A stretch of 64,000 nt of DNA, taken from contig NZ_PYJQ01000010.1 of NCBI RefSeq assembly GCF_003024605.1, positions 248,001 through 312,000 on the forward strand. Reading direction: 5' to 3'. This document shows, in pieces, positions 45,520-54,987 of the stretch. The stretch comes from Rhizobium sp. JAB6. GTDB lineage: Bacteria; Pseudomonadota; Alphaproteobacteria; Rhizobiales; Rhizobiaceae. Position 1 is the first letter of the stretch, and each line of letters begins with the position of its first letter. Below the pieces are notes generated by a model, which ran no database searches, had not been told where the DNA came from, and was given only the letters and a program-made list of their open reading frames with translations. Both the position numbers and the translations under genes were made by a program.

Positions 45520-47012
45520 TGTTGCTGCGTCGGCGTAGCGGAGGAATTGTTGGAGGCCGAACCGCCCCCCGTATCCACACCCTGCTCGCCGCCAGCGGCA
45601 GGCTGACCATCCTGGCCGCGATGGCCATTATGACCACCGGTGCCGCCCTGGCCGCCTTGACCACCCTGGCCGTCGTGGCGGCGATGCGGGCGCTCGCTCG
45701 CATTGGCGGTGCCGGCACCGCCATTCTGGACTTGGTTCTCTGCGACGGGCTGCCCGTTATTGTTGGACGGCGGAGTATCCGGCGATGCCTGAGCCGGATT
45801 GGCCGAAATCTGCACTTTCGATCCATTCTGGAGCCGTGCGAAGCCCGTCGTCACCACCTTGTCGCCGGGCGCCACGCCATCGGCAATGACGGCAAGCGTA
45901 TCGTCCTGCTGCCGCACCTTCACCGGCTTCATCGCAACGGTCTGATCCTGGCCGACGATATAAACGAAGGTGCCGTTCGGCCCGCGCTGCACAGCGCCGC
46001 TCGGAATGACGGTAACACCCTTCAGCGTTTCCACGAGCAGGCGGGCATTGACGAAGGCGCCGGGCCACAGAGCCAGTTTGTCGTTCGGGAAATTCGCCTT
46101 CAGCTTTACCGTGCCGGTGGTGGGGTCGACCTGATTGTCGACGACGCCAAGCGAACCATTATCGACCACCGTCTCGCCATCGTTGCCCAAGGCCTGGACG
46201 GAAAGCGTTCCAGCTGCGCTTGCTGCATTGACGCGGGCAAGCTGTTGCTGCGGAATGGAAAACAGCACGGAAATCGGCTTGATCTGGGAGAGCGTTACGA
46301 TGCCTGTCGTGTCGCCCGAACTGACGAGATTGCCGACGTCGACGTTGCGAATGCCGGTGCGCCCGTCGAAGGCCGCCCTGATCGTCGTATAATCGAGTGT
46401 TGCCTGCGCGCTCTCGATGGCCGCTGAATCCGCCTGGACCTGCGCGGTATATTGCCCCACCAATGAGGTCTGCGTGTCGACCTGCTGCTGCGTGCCGGAC
46501 GCGCTCTTCACCATCATCTGGTAGCGGGCGAGATCGCGCTGGGCACCTGCAAGCAGGGCTTCGTCCTGCGCCTTCTTGGCGATCGCCTGGTCGAGCTGCG
46601 CCTTATAGACGGAATCGTCGATACGGGCGATGACGTCGCCCTTCTTGACGTCCTGGCCTTCGACGAAATTGATTCCGACGATTCGTCCGCTGACCTGCGC
46701 GCGCACCGTCACGGTATTCAGAGGCTTCACCGACCCCACGCCGTTGATGTAGACGGGCACATCGGCCGTCGTCGCGTCGGCGGCGAGCACCGGAACTGGT
46801 CCACTGAACTGCGACATGCTGCGCCGTCCGCCACCACCCTGCCGCTGGCCGCTACGGCGTCCGCTCTGCGCCTGCTCGCCGGGTGCCGTCGCATTCTGGT
46901 AGCCGAGCAGCTTCTCTACCGGCGCAAGCCAACGATCGCGGGCCGCATAGGCGCCATACCCGACCGCGCCGATCACTGCCAACCAAACGACGACCCGAAA
47001 CGTCCGAGCCAT
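45516..47012 (-). CDS. mdtA: RND efflux periplasmic adaptor, MdtA-like
   Basis: This 498-residue adaptor has an N-terminal signal-anchor (FRVVVWLAVIGAVGYGAYA). A short Gln/Gly/Arg-rich linker follows, then a lipoyl domain split around a hairpin, with IVGINFVEGQDVKKGDVIAR and TIRAAFDGRTGIRNVDVG, and the beta-barrel segment. The last 80 residues are unusual. They are rich in Gly, Gln, His and Asn (GQGGQGGQGGTGGHNGHRGQ) and extend beyond normal MdtA. The tail could bind metal or be disordered linker. It is the first gene of the operon, followed by mdtB with a four-base overlap. The regulator is not adjacent. Confidence 0.88.
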   Translation of the reverse strand: MARTFRVVVWLAVIGAVGYGAYAARDRWLAPVEKLLGYQNATAPGEQAQSGRRSGQRQGGGGRRSMSQFSGPVPVLAADATTADVPVYINGVGSVKPLNTVTVRAQVSGRIVGINFVEGQDVKKGDVIARIDDSVYKAQLDQAIAKKAQDEALLAGAQRDLARYQMMVKSASGTQQQVDTQTSLVGQYTAQVQADSAAIESAQATLDYTTIRAAFDGRTGIRNVDVGNLVSSGDTTGIVTLSQIKPISVLFSIPQQQLARVNAASAAGTLSVQALGNDGETVVDNGSLGVVDNQVDPTTGTVKLKANFPNDKLALWPGAFVNARLLVETLKGVTVIPSGAVQRGPNGTFVYIVGQDQTVAMKPVKVRQQDDTLAVIADGVAPGDKVVTTGFARLQNGSKVQISANPAQASPDTPPSNNNGQPVAENQVQNGGAGTANASERPHRRHDGQGGQGGQGGTGGHNGHRGQDGQPAAGGEQGVDTGGGSASNNSSATPTQQQ

Positions 47013-47228
47013 TCACGCACCTTTCTTCAAAGCCCGGGGCGATCGACTATCCCCCGTAATTCACGGCGCGACCTTAGCTTGCATCATGTCGCTTAGGAAT
47101 TTGGTATGGGCATTAAATTTTGTCCATTTTAGCGCCACTTAGCGTAACAAACTGTAATATTGGACGAAAAATCGGGGTTGTGGTTGCAAGGCGGGGGCGG
47201 CTCTACCCACACCAGCCATTGCAGCGCA

Positions 47229-48338
47229 TTAAAGCACGCCCCAGCCCCGATAACGCCCCCGCCCGGTCATTTCGCGCAGGCCAAGTTCGGTCACCAGATT
47301 GAGTGCGCCCCTTGAGGTAACGCCGGCGTGGCGCGCAATCATTTTCGCCGAAACGATCGGCCGCGATAACACGACGTCGATGACCTCGGGCAGGCTGCTG
47401 TTCGATCGTCTGTCCTTGAGCCGCAGCTCCATCTGCAGCTTGGCAAGGGAAAGCCGGTCGAGCTCCTTGAGGCCTGAATCGGCCGAAAGTGCCATGGCCT
47501 CCAGAAAAGCAGTCAGCCGTGTGGTGCGATCCGGTGCCCGCCGGCGGTCGTGACGGACGGCCTTCAGGCCGACATTCAGACAGAAGAGATGAGACGTAAC
47601 CTTGCCCCGGCTGCGCAGATAGGCGCTGGCCAGCAAGCCGCCGAGCCAATGCTGCCGCCGCAGCGGCTCGATCCTTTCCCAGGCATCGAAAAGCACCGCC
47701 GCACCCAGGGTGGCCGGCAGCAGATCCGCCTCGCGAATGACGGCGCGCCAGCTATCCAGCCGCTCATCCTCATCCCAATCCTCGTCTCGGACGAGTGCCA
47801 GGGGATCCTGGGCATCGATGATCGGCTGCCGGGCCTCCGGAGCGCCGCCATTCAGGATCTTGTCGGATCGGGCGAGAATGGCATCGATCTCGGCGAAATC
47901 GACGCCGAAATCGTCCTCCTCGTCCTCCGGCTCGTCAGGCTCCATGGCCCGGGCAGAGGTCGCGCGCGGCGTGCTGCCCTCGTCGGTCTCGCCGACCTCA
48001 CCGCGCAGGACGGCAAGGCCGGCCTGCTCCAGGCCCCAGGACGGATCGGCGGTCCAAAGACGACGACGACTGCGCAGCACCGCATGGGCGATGGTCAATT
48101 CATGCGTCGGGGTGCGCGTATCCATGCGCGCGTCATGCAGGACGAGATCCTCGACATGCACGAGCTCGCCGCCCACCCAGAGTGCACCGGCAGCATCGAA
48201 AAAGTGCCCACGTTCGCGAAAGCCATTCGCCACCGCATGCCTCAGCACGCGTTCATCCAACCGCGCCAGCATATCTTCCGCCTTGACGACGGCGGGCAGA
48301 AGAGTGGCAAGCGGCAGCGTGCTCAGATCATATCGCAT
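47229..48338 (-). CDS. RHE_PE00001-family protein (DUF1612 plus helix-turn-helix)
   Basis: This 369-residue protein is of a kind found mainly on plasmids of rhizobia. The N-terminal DUF1612 part starts MRYDLSTLPLATLLPAVVKAE and includes FFDAAGALWVGGELVHVEDL and HELTIAHAVLRSRRRL. An acidic region follows (EPDEPEDEEDDFGVDF, about 135-150), and the C-terminal part (about 290-369) has a helix-turn-helix, IVSAKMIARHAGVTSRGALN, for DNA binding. Its function is unknown; a DNA-binding role in plasmid biology has been supposed. The ATG at 48338 was chosen over a GTG nine bases upstream. Neither has a strong ribosome site. The frame is intact. Confidence 0.82.
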   Translation of the reverse strand: MRYDLSTLPLATLLPAVVKAEDMLARLDERVLRHAVANGFRERGHFFDAAGALWVGGELVHVEDLVLHDARMDTRTPTHELTIAHAVLRSRRRLWTADPSWGLEQAGLAVLRGEVGETDEGSTPRATSARAMEPDEPEDEEDDFGVDFAEIDAILARSDKILNGGAPEARQPIIDAQDPLALVRDEDWDEDERLDSWRAVIREADLLPATLGAAVLFDAWERIEPLRRQHWLGGLLASAYLRSRGKVTSHLFCLNVGLKAVRHDRRRAPDRTTRLTAFLEAMALSADSGLKELDRLSLAKLQMELRLKDRRSNSSLPEVIDVVLSRPIVSAKMIARHAGVTSRGALNLVTELGLREMTGRGRYRGWGVL

Positions 48339-48444
48339 TGGAATCACGTCATTGCATCGATCTTACGGAACTTATCATCGCCATCCGCGGTGAGATAGGA
48401 AGGCCGGCTCTGTGAACTGTGGATGGCAATCACTATTTTCCGGC

Positions 48445-48475
48445 TTGACCTTCCAGCGATGGGAAGGTCCATAAA
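48445..48475 (+). promoter_or_regulatory. CueR/HmrR-type copper-responsive promoter
   Basis: TTGACC at 48445 and CATAAA at 48470 are separated by 19 bases, the over-long spacing used by MerR-family activators. ACCTTCC (48448) and GGAAGGT (48462) form a perfect inverted repeat with a 7-base centre, the classic CueR/HmrR operator. It drives the copper ATPase gene. The hmrR gene is not in the neighbourhood. Confidence 0.88.
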
Positions 48476-48510
48476 CCTGTCCGAAGCCCCTTCGGGCAAA
48501 GGAGTATGAC

Positions 48511-51009
48511 ATGGCACCGCACCACGACCACGATCACAGCCATCATGGTCACGACCACCATAACACCCTCACCCAGAATGAAATGATCCGCGATGCCGTC
48601 TGCGGCATGACCGTCGATCCCGATGCGGGCAAGCCGTCGCTGCAATATCACGGCCGCACCTTCCACTTTTGCAGCAATGGCTGCCGCGCAAAGTTCGAAG
48701 CTGCGCCGGAAAACTATCTGACGGCCAAGGATCCCGTCTGCGGCATGATGGTCGATCGCGCAACCGCCCGCCATTTCACGAAGCACGGGGGCGAAAAATT
48801 CTATTTCTGCTCGGCCGGCTGCAAGGCGAAGTTCGAAGCGGAGCCATCGGCTTATCTCGATGGCAACAAGCCCTCGCCGAAGCCGGTGCCGAAGGGCACG
48901 CTCTATACCTGCCCGATGCATCCCGAGGTGATCAGCGACCATCCAGGCGACTGCCCGAAATGCGGCATGGCGCTGGAGCCCATGGGAATCCCCGCCGCCG
49001 ACGAAGGCCCGAACCCGGAACTTGCCGATTTCACGCGCCGGCTTTGGATCAGCGCCGCCCTGTCGCTGCCGCTGCTTGCCATCAGCATGGGGCCGATGAT
49101 CGGCCTTCCCATTCGCGACTGGATCGGCGAGCCGATCGCCACGTGGGTCGAGCTTGTCCTCGCAACGCCGGTCGTTCTTTGGGCGGCGCTGCCCTTCTTC
49201 CGCCGCGCCTGGAATTCGCTGGTCAACCGCAGCCCGAATATGTGGACGCTGATCGGCCTCGGCGTCGGCACCGCTTATGTCTACAGCATTATTGCGACGC
49301 TTGCCCCCGGCCTCTTTCCGATGAGCTTTCGAGGGCATGGCGAGAGCGTGCCCGTCTATTTTGAAGCGGCCTCCGTCATCGTCGCGCTGGTCTTCGTCGG
49401 CCAGGTGCTCGAGCTGAAGGCCCGCGAACGCACCGGTTCGGCCATTCGAGCGCTTCTCGATCTCGCTCCGAAAACGGCGCGGAAGATCGGCGCCAACGGC
49501 AGCGAAACCGATGTGCCCGTCGATGAGATCCAGGCTGGCGACCGGCTGCGGGTGCGCCCCGGCGAGCGCGTCCCCGTGGATGGCTCGGTTGTCGACGGCC
49601 GATCTACCGTCGATGAATCGATGATTACGGGCGAACCGCTGCCGGTCGAAAAGGCCAAGGGCGATGCCTTGACCGGCGGCACGCTCAACAAAAATGGTGC
49701 ACTCATCATGCAGGCCGAGAAGGTCGGCGCCGAGACCACGCTCTCGCGCATCGTCGAGCTTGTTGCCAAGGCGCAGCGCTCGCGCGCGCCGATTCAGACG
49801 ATGGTCGATCGCGTCTCTGCCGTCTTTGTGCCCGCCGTCGTCGCGGCCGCCATCATCGCCTTTGCCGTCTGGGCTTTCGTCGGACCGGAGCCGAGGCTGG
49901 CGCATGCGCTGCTTGCCGCCGTCGCCGTGCTGATCATCGCCTGCCCTTGCGCGCTTGGGCTAGCGACGCCCATGTCCATCATGATCGCCACGGGCCGAGG
50001 CGCACAGGAAGGCGTACTGGTCCGCGATGCCGAGGCGCTGGAACGCTTCGCCAAGGTCGATACGCTGATCGTCGACAAAACAGGCACGCTGACCGAGGGC
50101 AAGCCGAACCTGACCGAGATCGTCCCCGCGACAGGCATCGACGAGGCATGCCTGCTCTCGCTCGCCGCCAGCCTGGAGCGCGGCTCCGAACACCCACTGG
50201 CTGAGGCCATCGTTGCCGGAGCCGAGGGGCGTGGGGTGCACTTCGTCGAAATCTCCGGCTTTGCGGCCGTGACAGGCAAGGGCGTGGAGGGCCGCGTCGG
50301 CGAAACCACGATCGCGCTCGGCAATGCCGCGATGATGGCCGGCCTTGCCGTTTCGACCGATGCCTTGAAGGCTGAGACGGAGCGCCTGCGCAGTGAGGGC
50401 AAGACCGTCATGTTCGTCGCCATCGACAGGAAACTGGCCGGCCTTGTCGCTGTCGCCGACCGGATCAAGCCGACCACGGCAGCCGCCATCAAGGCACTGC
50501 ATGAAAGCGGCCTGACGATCATCATGGCGACCGGCGATAACGGCAAAACCGCCACTGCCGTCGCCAAAGAGCTCGGCATCGATGAAGTGCGCGCCGATAT
50601 GCTGCCGGAAGGCAAGAAAGCGCTGATCGACGAGCTGCGCGCCGAGGGCCGTATCATCGCCATGGCCGGCGACGGCGTCAACGATGCTCCGGCACTTGCG
50701 TCGGCCGATGTCGGCATCGCCATGGGCACGGGCGCCGATGTCGCCATGGAAAGCGCCGGCATTACGCTGGTAAAGGGCGACCTCAACGGCATCGTGCGGG
50801 CGCGCCATCTCTCGGAAGCGACGATCCGCAACATCAGGCAGAACCTTGCCTTCGCCTTCGGCTACAACGCGCTCGGCGTGCCGCTGGCGGCCGGCGTGCT
50901 CTATCCCGTCTTCGGCATGCTGCTGTCGCCGATGATTGCGGCCGCGGCGATGAGCCTGTCCTCGGTCTCAGTGATCGGCAATGCGCTGAGGCTGCGGCTG
51001 GCGAAATAG
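48511..51009 (+). CDS. actP: Copper-exporting P1B-type ATPase with tandem YHS domains
   Basis: This 832-residue pump exports copper at the cost of ATP. A His-rich N-terminus ([14 protein letters not shown]) is followed by two YHS domains (about 28-72 and 74-117), each with CGM and FCS-GC patterns, and a heavy-metal-binding YTCPMHPEV segment (about 131-156). The P-type core has eight helices, the TGE motif, CPC at 478-480, the phosphorylated Asp522 in DKTGTL, and GDGVNDAP. The usual HMA domain is missing and YHS domains take its place. The ATG follows AAAGGAG. The MerR-type promoter upstream shows copper control. Rhizobial ActP/CopA is the closest named relative. Confidence 0.9.
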   Translation: MAPHHDHDHSHHGHDHHNTLTQNEMIRDAVCGMTVDPDAGKPSLQYHGRTFHFCSNGCRAKFEAAPENYLTAKDPVCGMMVDRATARHFTKHGGEKFYFCSAGCKAKFEAEPSAYLDGNKPSPKPVPKGTLYTCPMHPEVISDHPGDCPKCGMALEPMGIPAADEGPNPELADFTRRLWISAALSLPLLAISMGPMIGLPIRDWIGEPIATWVELVLATPVVLWAALPFFRRAWNSLVNRSPNMWTLIGLGVGTAYVYSIIATLAPGLFPMSFRGHGESVPVYFEAASVIVALVFVGQVLELKARERTGSAIRALLDLAPKTARKIGANGSETDVPVDEIQAGDRLRVRPGERVPVDGSVVDGRSTVDESMITGEPLPVEKAKGDALTGGTLNKNGALIMQAEKVGAETTLSRIVELVAKAQRSRAPIQTMVDRVSAVFVPAVVAAAIIAFAVWAFVGPEPRLAHALLAAVAVLIIACPCALGLATPMSIMIATGRGAQEGVLVRDAEALERFAKVDTLIVDKTGTLTEGKPNLTEIVPATGIDEACLLSLAASLERGSEHPLAEAIVAGAEGRGVHFVEISGFAAVTGKGVEGRVGETTIALGNAAMMAGLAVSTDALKAETERLRSEGKTVMFVAIDRKLAGLVAVADRIKPTTAAAIKALHESGLTIIMATGDNGKTATAVAKELGIDEVRADMLPEGKKALIDELRAEGRIIAMAGDGVNDAPALASADVGIAMGTGADVAMESAGITLVKGDLNGIVRARHLSEATIRNIRQNLAFAFGYNALGVPLAAGVLYPVFGMLLSPMIAAAAMSLSSVSVIGNALRLRLAK

Positions 51010-51058
51010 AGCGATATAGCATCCGATATTGTTACGAACTCGCCCTCTGGCGGTCGTT

Positions 51059-51086
51059 CCTTCTCCCCGCATGAGCGGGGAGAAGG
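51059..51086. terminator. Palindrome of the rhizobial CTTCTCCCCGC type, possible terminator
   Basis: CCTTCTCCCCGC and GCGGGGAGAAGG form a perfect 12-base-pair stem with the loop ATGA, between the convergent actP and thiolase genes. There is no T run. A related, imperfect hairpin lies at 27596-27623, so this may be a short repetitive element. Confidence 0.55.
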
Positions 51087-51147
51087 CTACGATGACGGGC
51101 CATGCCGGTGCGGCATCGGCAGACGCACCTGACTTGCCCGAATTCGC

Positions 51148-52338
51148 TTATCCAACCCGCTCCACAGCAATTGCCGTCGCCTCGCCGCCGCCGATGCAAA
51201 GCGCGGCGACGCCCTTCCTTGCCCCCTGACGCTCGAGCGCATGCAGCAGCGTCACGATCAACCGCGCTCCAGTAGCGCCGATAGGGTGGCCGAGCGCGCA
51301 GGCACCGCCGTTGACGTTGAGCCGGTCGCGGGCAATGCCCAGTTCCTTGGCGGCCGCCATGGCGACGACGGCGAAGGCCTCGTTGATTTCGAAAAGATCG
51401 ACATCGCCGATCTTCCAGCCGCTCCTGTCGAGCACCTTGCGGATCGCCGGGATCGGCGCGGTGGTGTACCAGGCCGGTTCCTGAGAATGCGTGGCATGCG
51501 CCTTGATTTCGGCAAGGATCGGCAATCCCTCGCGCTCGGCAAGCGAACGGCGCGTCAGAATGAGCGCTGCCGCACCATCGGCATTGGCCGAGGCGCTGGC
51601 CGCCGTAATTGTGCCATCCTTGCGGAAGGCCGGTTTCAGTGTCGGGATCTTTTCAGGCGAAACCTTTTGCGGATGCTCATCCTTGGCGATTGTGACCGGA
51701 CCACCCTTGCCACTCACCGAGATCGGCGTGATTTCCGCTTCGAAAGCGCCAGTCTCGAGCGCCTTGCGAGCGCGCGACAGGGTTTCGACCGCGTAGGCAT
51801 CCTGATCGTCGCGGCTGAACTGATACGCCTCGACCGCTAGCTCGCCGAAATCGCCCATGGAGCGACCTTTTTCATAGGCGTCCTCCAGCCCATCCAGCAT
51901 CATGTGGTCCAAGATGCGGTCATGGCCCATGCGATAGCCGCCGCGCGCCTTGGCGAGCAGATAGGGCGCATTCGACATGGATTCCATGCCACCGGCGACC
52001 GCGATGGAGGCCGAGCCGGCGAGAAGCAGGTCATGTGCCAGCATGGTCGCCTTCATGCCCGAACCGCAGACCTTGTTGACGGTGGTGGCACCCACGGCAT
52101 CCGGCAGGCCGGCCCCGCGCGCAGCCTGCCGGGCCGGCGCCTGCCCCTGCCCCGCGGGCAGGACGCAGCCGAACAGAACCTCATCCACTCTCTCCGCCGG
52201 AAGTCCGGCGCGCTCCAGCGCAGCACGGATGACATGCGCACCGAGCTCGGGCGCCTGCAGAGCCGAAAGATCTCCCTGGAAACGGCCGAGTGGCGTGCGC
52301 GTGGCGGAAACGATGACGACGGGATCGATAGCAGGCAT
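51148..52338 (-). CDS. Acetyl-CoA C-acyltransferase (thiolase)
   Basis: This 396-residue thiolase condenses or cleaves acyl-CoA. The acyl-accepting Cys91 is in NKVCGSGMK, the NEAF motif (LFEINEAFAVVAM) contributes to catalysis, and the C-terminal GGACALGHPIGATG has the His and Cys of the active site. Its length fits biosynthetic acetoacetyl-CoA thiolases (AtoB, PhaA) and some degradative ones. No fatty acid or PHB genes are adjacent, so the role is open. A perfect inverted repeat (52386) just before the start codon suggests control by a repressor. Confidence 0.9.
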   Translation of the reverse strand: MPAIDPVVIVSATRTPLGRFQGDLSALQAPELGAHVIRAALERAGLPAERVDEVLFGCVLPAGQGQAPARQAARGAGLPDAVGATTVNKVCGSGMKATMLAHDLLLAGSASIAVAGGMESMSNAPYLLAKARGGYRMGHDRILDHMMLDGLEDAYEKGRSMGDFGELAVEAYQFSRDDQDAYAVETLSRARKALETGAFEAEITPISVSGKGGPVTIAKDEHPQKVSPEKIPTLKPAFRKDGTITAASASANADGAAALILTRRSLAEREGLPILAEIKAHATHSQEPAWYTTAPIPAIRKVLDRSGWKIGDVDLFEINEAFAVVAMAAAKELGIARDRLNVNGGACALGHPIGATGARLIVTLLHALERQGARKGVAALCIGGGEATAIAVERVG

Positions 52339-52385
52339 GACATCTCCTCACAGTCAGCAAACAGCTTGATGCCATTGCTAGCATG

Positions 52386-52407
52386 TTAGATGATATCCGT
52401 CATCTAA
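52386..52407. promoter_or_regulatory. Perfect inverted repeat between thiolase and vapB
   Basis: TTAGATGA and TCATCTAA are perfect 8-base arms around TATCCG. The site lies 48 bases before the thiolase start and about 100 before vapB. Control of the thiolase is more likely by distance. The protein that binds is not known. Confidence 0.55.
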
Positions 52408-52504
52408 ATATCTAGGAAAACGGAACACAATCCGGCAACGGATGGGATTGCCCTGACGGTAAACAGGCCCTAGGGGATATCCAGAGTATTTGAAAGGATA
52501 TTTC

Positions 52505-52732
52505 ATGCCGCTTTACATCAAGGACGACGCCATAGATCGATTGGCGCGGCGCTATCAGGCTCTGACCAAGGCCGGCACCAAGACGGAAGCGGTGCGGCTC
52601 GCCTTGCAAAAGGCGCTGGATGAGGAGCTGACCAAACCGGCACTTGCCGATGTCGCCGTCGCTTTCTGCCGCAATCTCAGGCAGAAAGCCATCGCCAAGG
52701 GTGGAAGCGCCGATACAAGGGGAGAGGCCTGA
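52505..52732 (+). CDS. vapB: VapB-type antitoxin (Rv0623-like)
   Basis: This 75-residue antitoxin has an N-terminal ribbon-helix-helix, MPLYIKDDAIDRLARRYQAL, of the Rv0623/PSK type with the KTEAVRLALQKAL helix. The C-terminal tail is expected to wrap the toxin. The ATG follows AAAGGA. Its stop overlaps the toxin start (TGATG), usual for VapBC. It would also repress the operon. Confidence 0.85.
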   Translation: MPLYIKDDAIDRLARRYQALTKAGTKTEAVRLALQKALDEELTKPALADVAVAFCRNLRQKAIAKGGSADTRGEA

Positions 52733-53127
52733 TGTTCATCGACGCTTCGGTGCTGTCGGCCATGATGACCGACGAGGAAGAGGCCCGCGCCTTCGCCATC
52801 CGCATGCAGCCGGCAATGGCACGCATGACTTCGCCGCTGATCGCAGCGAATGGCGCAATCCAGGTTTCCACTATTTTGGGATTGTCGCCGACCGAGGCAA
52901 GCGAAGCGGTGCGCACCTTCCTGCAACTGATGAACATCCAGTTGCTCGCCGTGCCGCCTCGTGCCTCAGTTCTCGCGACCGAAGCTTACGAACGCTATGG
53001 CCAAGGCGGCCATTCGGCGCGCCTCGACCTGGACGATTGCATGACTTATGCCTGCGCCCGTTATTACCGTCAGCCGCTATTGTCGAACAGGGACCGCTTC
53101 AAGCACACAGATATCGAGCTGGCTTAA
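52732..53127 (+). CDS. vapC: VapC-type PIN-domain toxin
   Basis: This 131-residue ribonuclease has a PIN fold. The first acidic residue is Asp4 in FIDASVLSAM, followed by acidic residues in the middle and DLDDCMTYA near 99-107. A metal ion is held by these acids, and the enzyme cuts RNA, often tRNA or rRNA. The sequence is complete. It is paired with vapB directly upstream. Confidence 0.87.
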   Translation: MFIDASVLSAMMTDEEEARAFAIRMQPAMARMTSPLIAANGAIQVSTILGLSPTEASEAVRTFLQLMNIQLLAVPPRASVLATEAYERYGQGGHSARLDLDDCMTYACARYYRQPLLSNRDRFKHTDIELA

Positions 53128-53138
53128 GTACGGCTCCG

Positions 53139-53444
53139 TTATGGGCAAAGCGAAGCGGAGCCTGCACTATAGGTGCTCGAACGAGCGCCGACGGAGTTAG
53201 GAGCAGCGGCGCACTGCAGGCGGGAAATGGAGTCGCCGGCGCGGATCGGGCCGGTCACCGACGGATCGGTATTGATCGTGCCGTCCGGAAGGATCGCGTC
53301 CTTCGAATGGTCGACGCTGCCGATATCGGCTTGGAACGCCTCGACATTGACGCGCTTGGGGTGATGCTTGTGCACCTGCTCTGCCATGGCGGCACTGGAC
53401 ATGCCGACAACGAGAGCGGAGATAGCGAGGGTTCTGAGCAGCAT
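53139..53444 (-). CDS. Small periplasmic protein, unknown
   Basis: This 101-residue protein has a signal peptide (MLLRTLAISALVVGMSSAAMA) followed by a His/Lys-rich start (EQVHKHHPKR). A DGTINTDPSVTGP stretch is reminiscent of small exported proteins common in Rhizobium. It has two cysteines in the mature part. It is convergent with vapC, 11 bases away. I do not recognise a family. The start at ATG 53444 gives a proper signal peptide and has AGGAGG ahead of it. Confidence 0.7.
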   Translation of the reverse strand: MLLRTLAISALVVGMSSAAMAEQVHKHHPKRVNVEAFQADIGSVDHSKDAILPDGTINTDPSVTGPIRAGDSISRLQCAAAPNSVGARSSTYSAGSASLCP

Positions 53445-53547
53445 GGGACTGCCTCCTGTGGGAGTTAACTCAAGTTTCATATGGGAACCGGCAAGCCACT
53501 TTACAGCGGTTTGCCTGTCAATATCGTTAAGAATTTGAAGGTTTTGA

Positions 53548-54987
53548 TCAGGTCTTCACTTTGTGGCGGGATACCTCTGCGCCGGCATCATGCGGCAGGC
53601 TGATAAAACGCAATGCGGAGATGCCACCGATAAGGCCAATGATGAGGAAAGCCCAGCGAAAATCGAGGGGCGAAAGCGTTTCCCCACCATGAATGATACG
53701 CGAGAGATTGAGAACGGCGGCAGCGACGGCAACGCCGAGCAGCAGCGAAACCTGCTGCAGCATGCTCGACAATGTCGAGGCGGAGCTGCGCTGCGCTGCA
53801 TGGATATCGGCAAACCCCAACGTATTCAGCGCCGTGAAGTTCATGGAGCGCGACAGGCCGGCAATGAATAGCAGGCAATATATCAATGCATCCGGCGTCG
53901 ACGGAGACAGAAGCGCACATCCGGCGATGCTCGCCGACGAGATCAGCCCGTTGACGACGAGCACGTTGCGGAACCCGAAAATCCTCAGCATCTGCGTCGT
54001 GATCGCCTTCATGCCGAGATTGCCGGCAAAATAGAACAAGAGATAGGCGCCGGCGTCGATCGCCGTACGGCCAAAACCGACCTGGAAAAGCAGCGGGATC
54101 AGGAAGGGCGTGGCGTTGATCGCCACACGGCTCGCCGTACCGGCCGAAAGCGTCGACATGGCGAAGGTCTGCACCTTGAAGGCGGAGAGATCGAGCAAGG
54201 GCGCATCGACCGTCATGAAATGCCGGGTGGCGATGACGGAGAAGACCGCGCCTGCAGCGATCAACCCAATGCTGGGCGCCAGCCCCGTCGTGCCCTGCAC
54301 TACCAATTCGAGGCCGGCAAGTAGGAAGGTCAGCCCCGCCGCCGATTGCAGGAAGCCGATAAAATCGAGGCGAGCGACCTTTTCCTCCCGCTGATCAGGC
54401 ACAAAGCGCAGAACGAGACCGAGACCAATGATGCCGATCGGGATATTGATCAGGAAATTCCAGTGCCAGCTGAGATAGGTGGTGATGAAGCTGCCGAGCA
54501 CCGGGCCGATGACAGGCGCAGTCAGCGCCGGCCATGTAATCATCGACATCGCATGCACCAGATCGGATTTGCGCGCATTTTTCAGCACGATGATGCGCCC
54601 GACTGGCGTCATCAGCGCGCTGCCAATGCCTTGAACGGCGCGGGCAAGGATGAATTCGGTCAAAGTGCCGGAGAGACCGCAAAACAGCGATGCCACGGTG
54701 AAGATCGTAATCGACGCCAGGAACACCCGTCGTGCACCGTAGCGATCGCCGGCCCAGCCGGCCAGCGGGACGAAGGCCGCCATCGTCAGCAGATAGACCG
54801 TGATACCGATGCTCATCGTCACCGGCTGGACGCCGAAGGTTTTCGCCATCTGCGGCAGAGACGTCGTGACGATGGTGCCGTCCAGGATCTGCATGAAGAA
54901 GGAGACGGCCACGACGAAGGCGATGATGCGGGACTGCCGACCGAAACTCGCTTCGGTAGGCTCTTCTATGGTCCTGGCAATGGTCAT
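53548..54987 (-). CDS. MFS multidrug exporter, DHA2 (EmrB/QacA) family
   Basis: This 479-residue 14-helix transporter starts with a helix holding the DHA2 motif MQILDGTIVTTSLPQMAKTF. Motif A is LAGWAGDRYGARRVF, and motif C is in ITWPALTAPVIGPVLGSF. It lacks an EmrA-type adaptor next to it. Substrates are likely hydrophobic drugs or metabolites. It stands alone with no regulator next to it. Confidence 0.88.
   Translation of the reverse strand: MTIARTIEEPTEASFGRQSRIIAFVVAVSFFMQILDGTIVTTSLPQMAKTFGVQPVTMSIGITVYLLTMAAFVPLAGWAGDRYGARRVFLASITIFTVASLFCGLSGTLTEFILARAVQGIGSALMTPVGRIIVLKNARKSDLVHAMSMITWPALTAPVIGPVLGSFITTYLSWHWNFLINIPIGIIGLGLVLRFVPDQREEKVARLDFIGFLQSAAGLTFLLAGLELVVQGTTGLAPSIGLIAAGAVFSVIATRHFMTVDAPLLDLSAFKVQTFAMSTLSAGTASRVAINATPFLIPLLFQVGFGRTAIDAGAYLLFYFAGNLGMKAITTQMLRIFGFRNVLVVNGLISSASIAGCALLSPSTPDALIYCLLFIAGLSRSMNFTALNTLGFADIHAAQRSSASTLSSMLQQVSLLLGVAVAAAVLNLSRIIHGGETLSPLDFRWAFLIIGLIGGISALRFISLPHDAGAEVSRHKVKT

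Noticed and set aside
47110-47170. Imperfect inverted repeat TTTTGTCCA ... TGGACGAAAA before mdtA
   Set aside because: The arms differ by an inserted base and the loop is long, so chance is a fair explanation.
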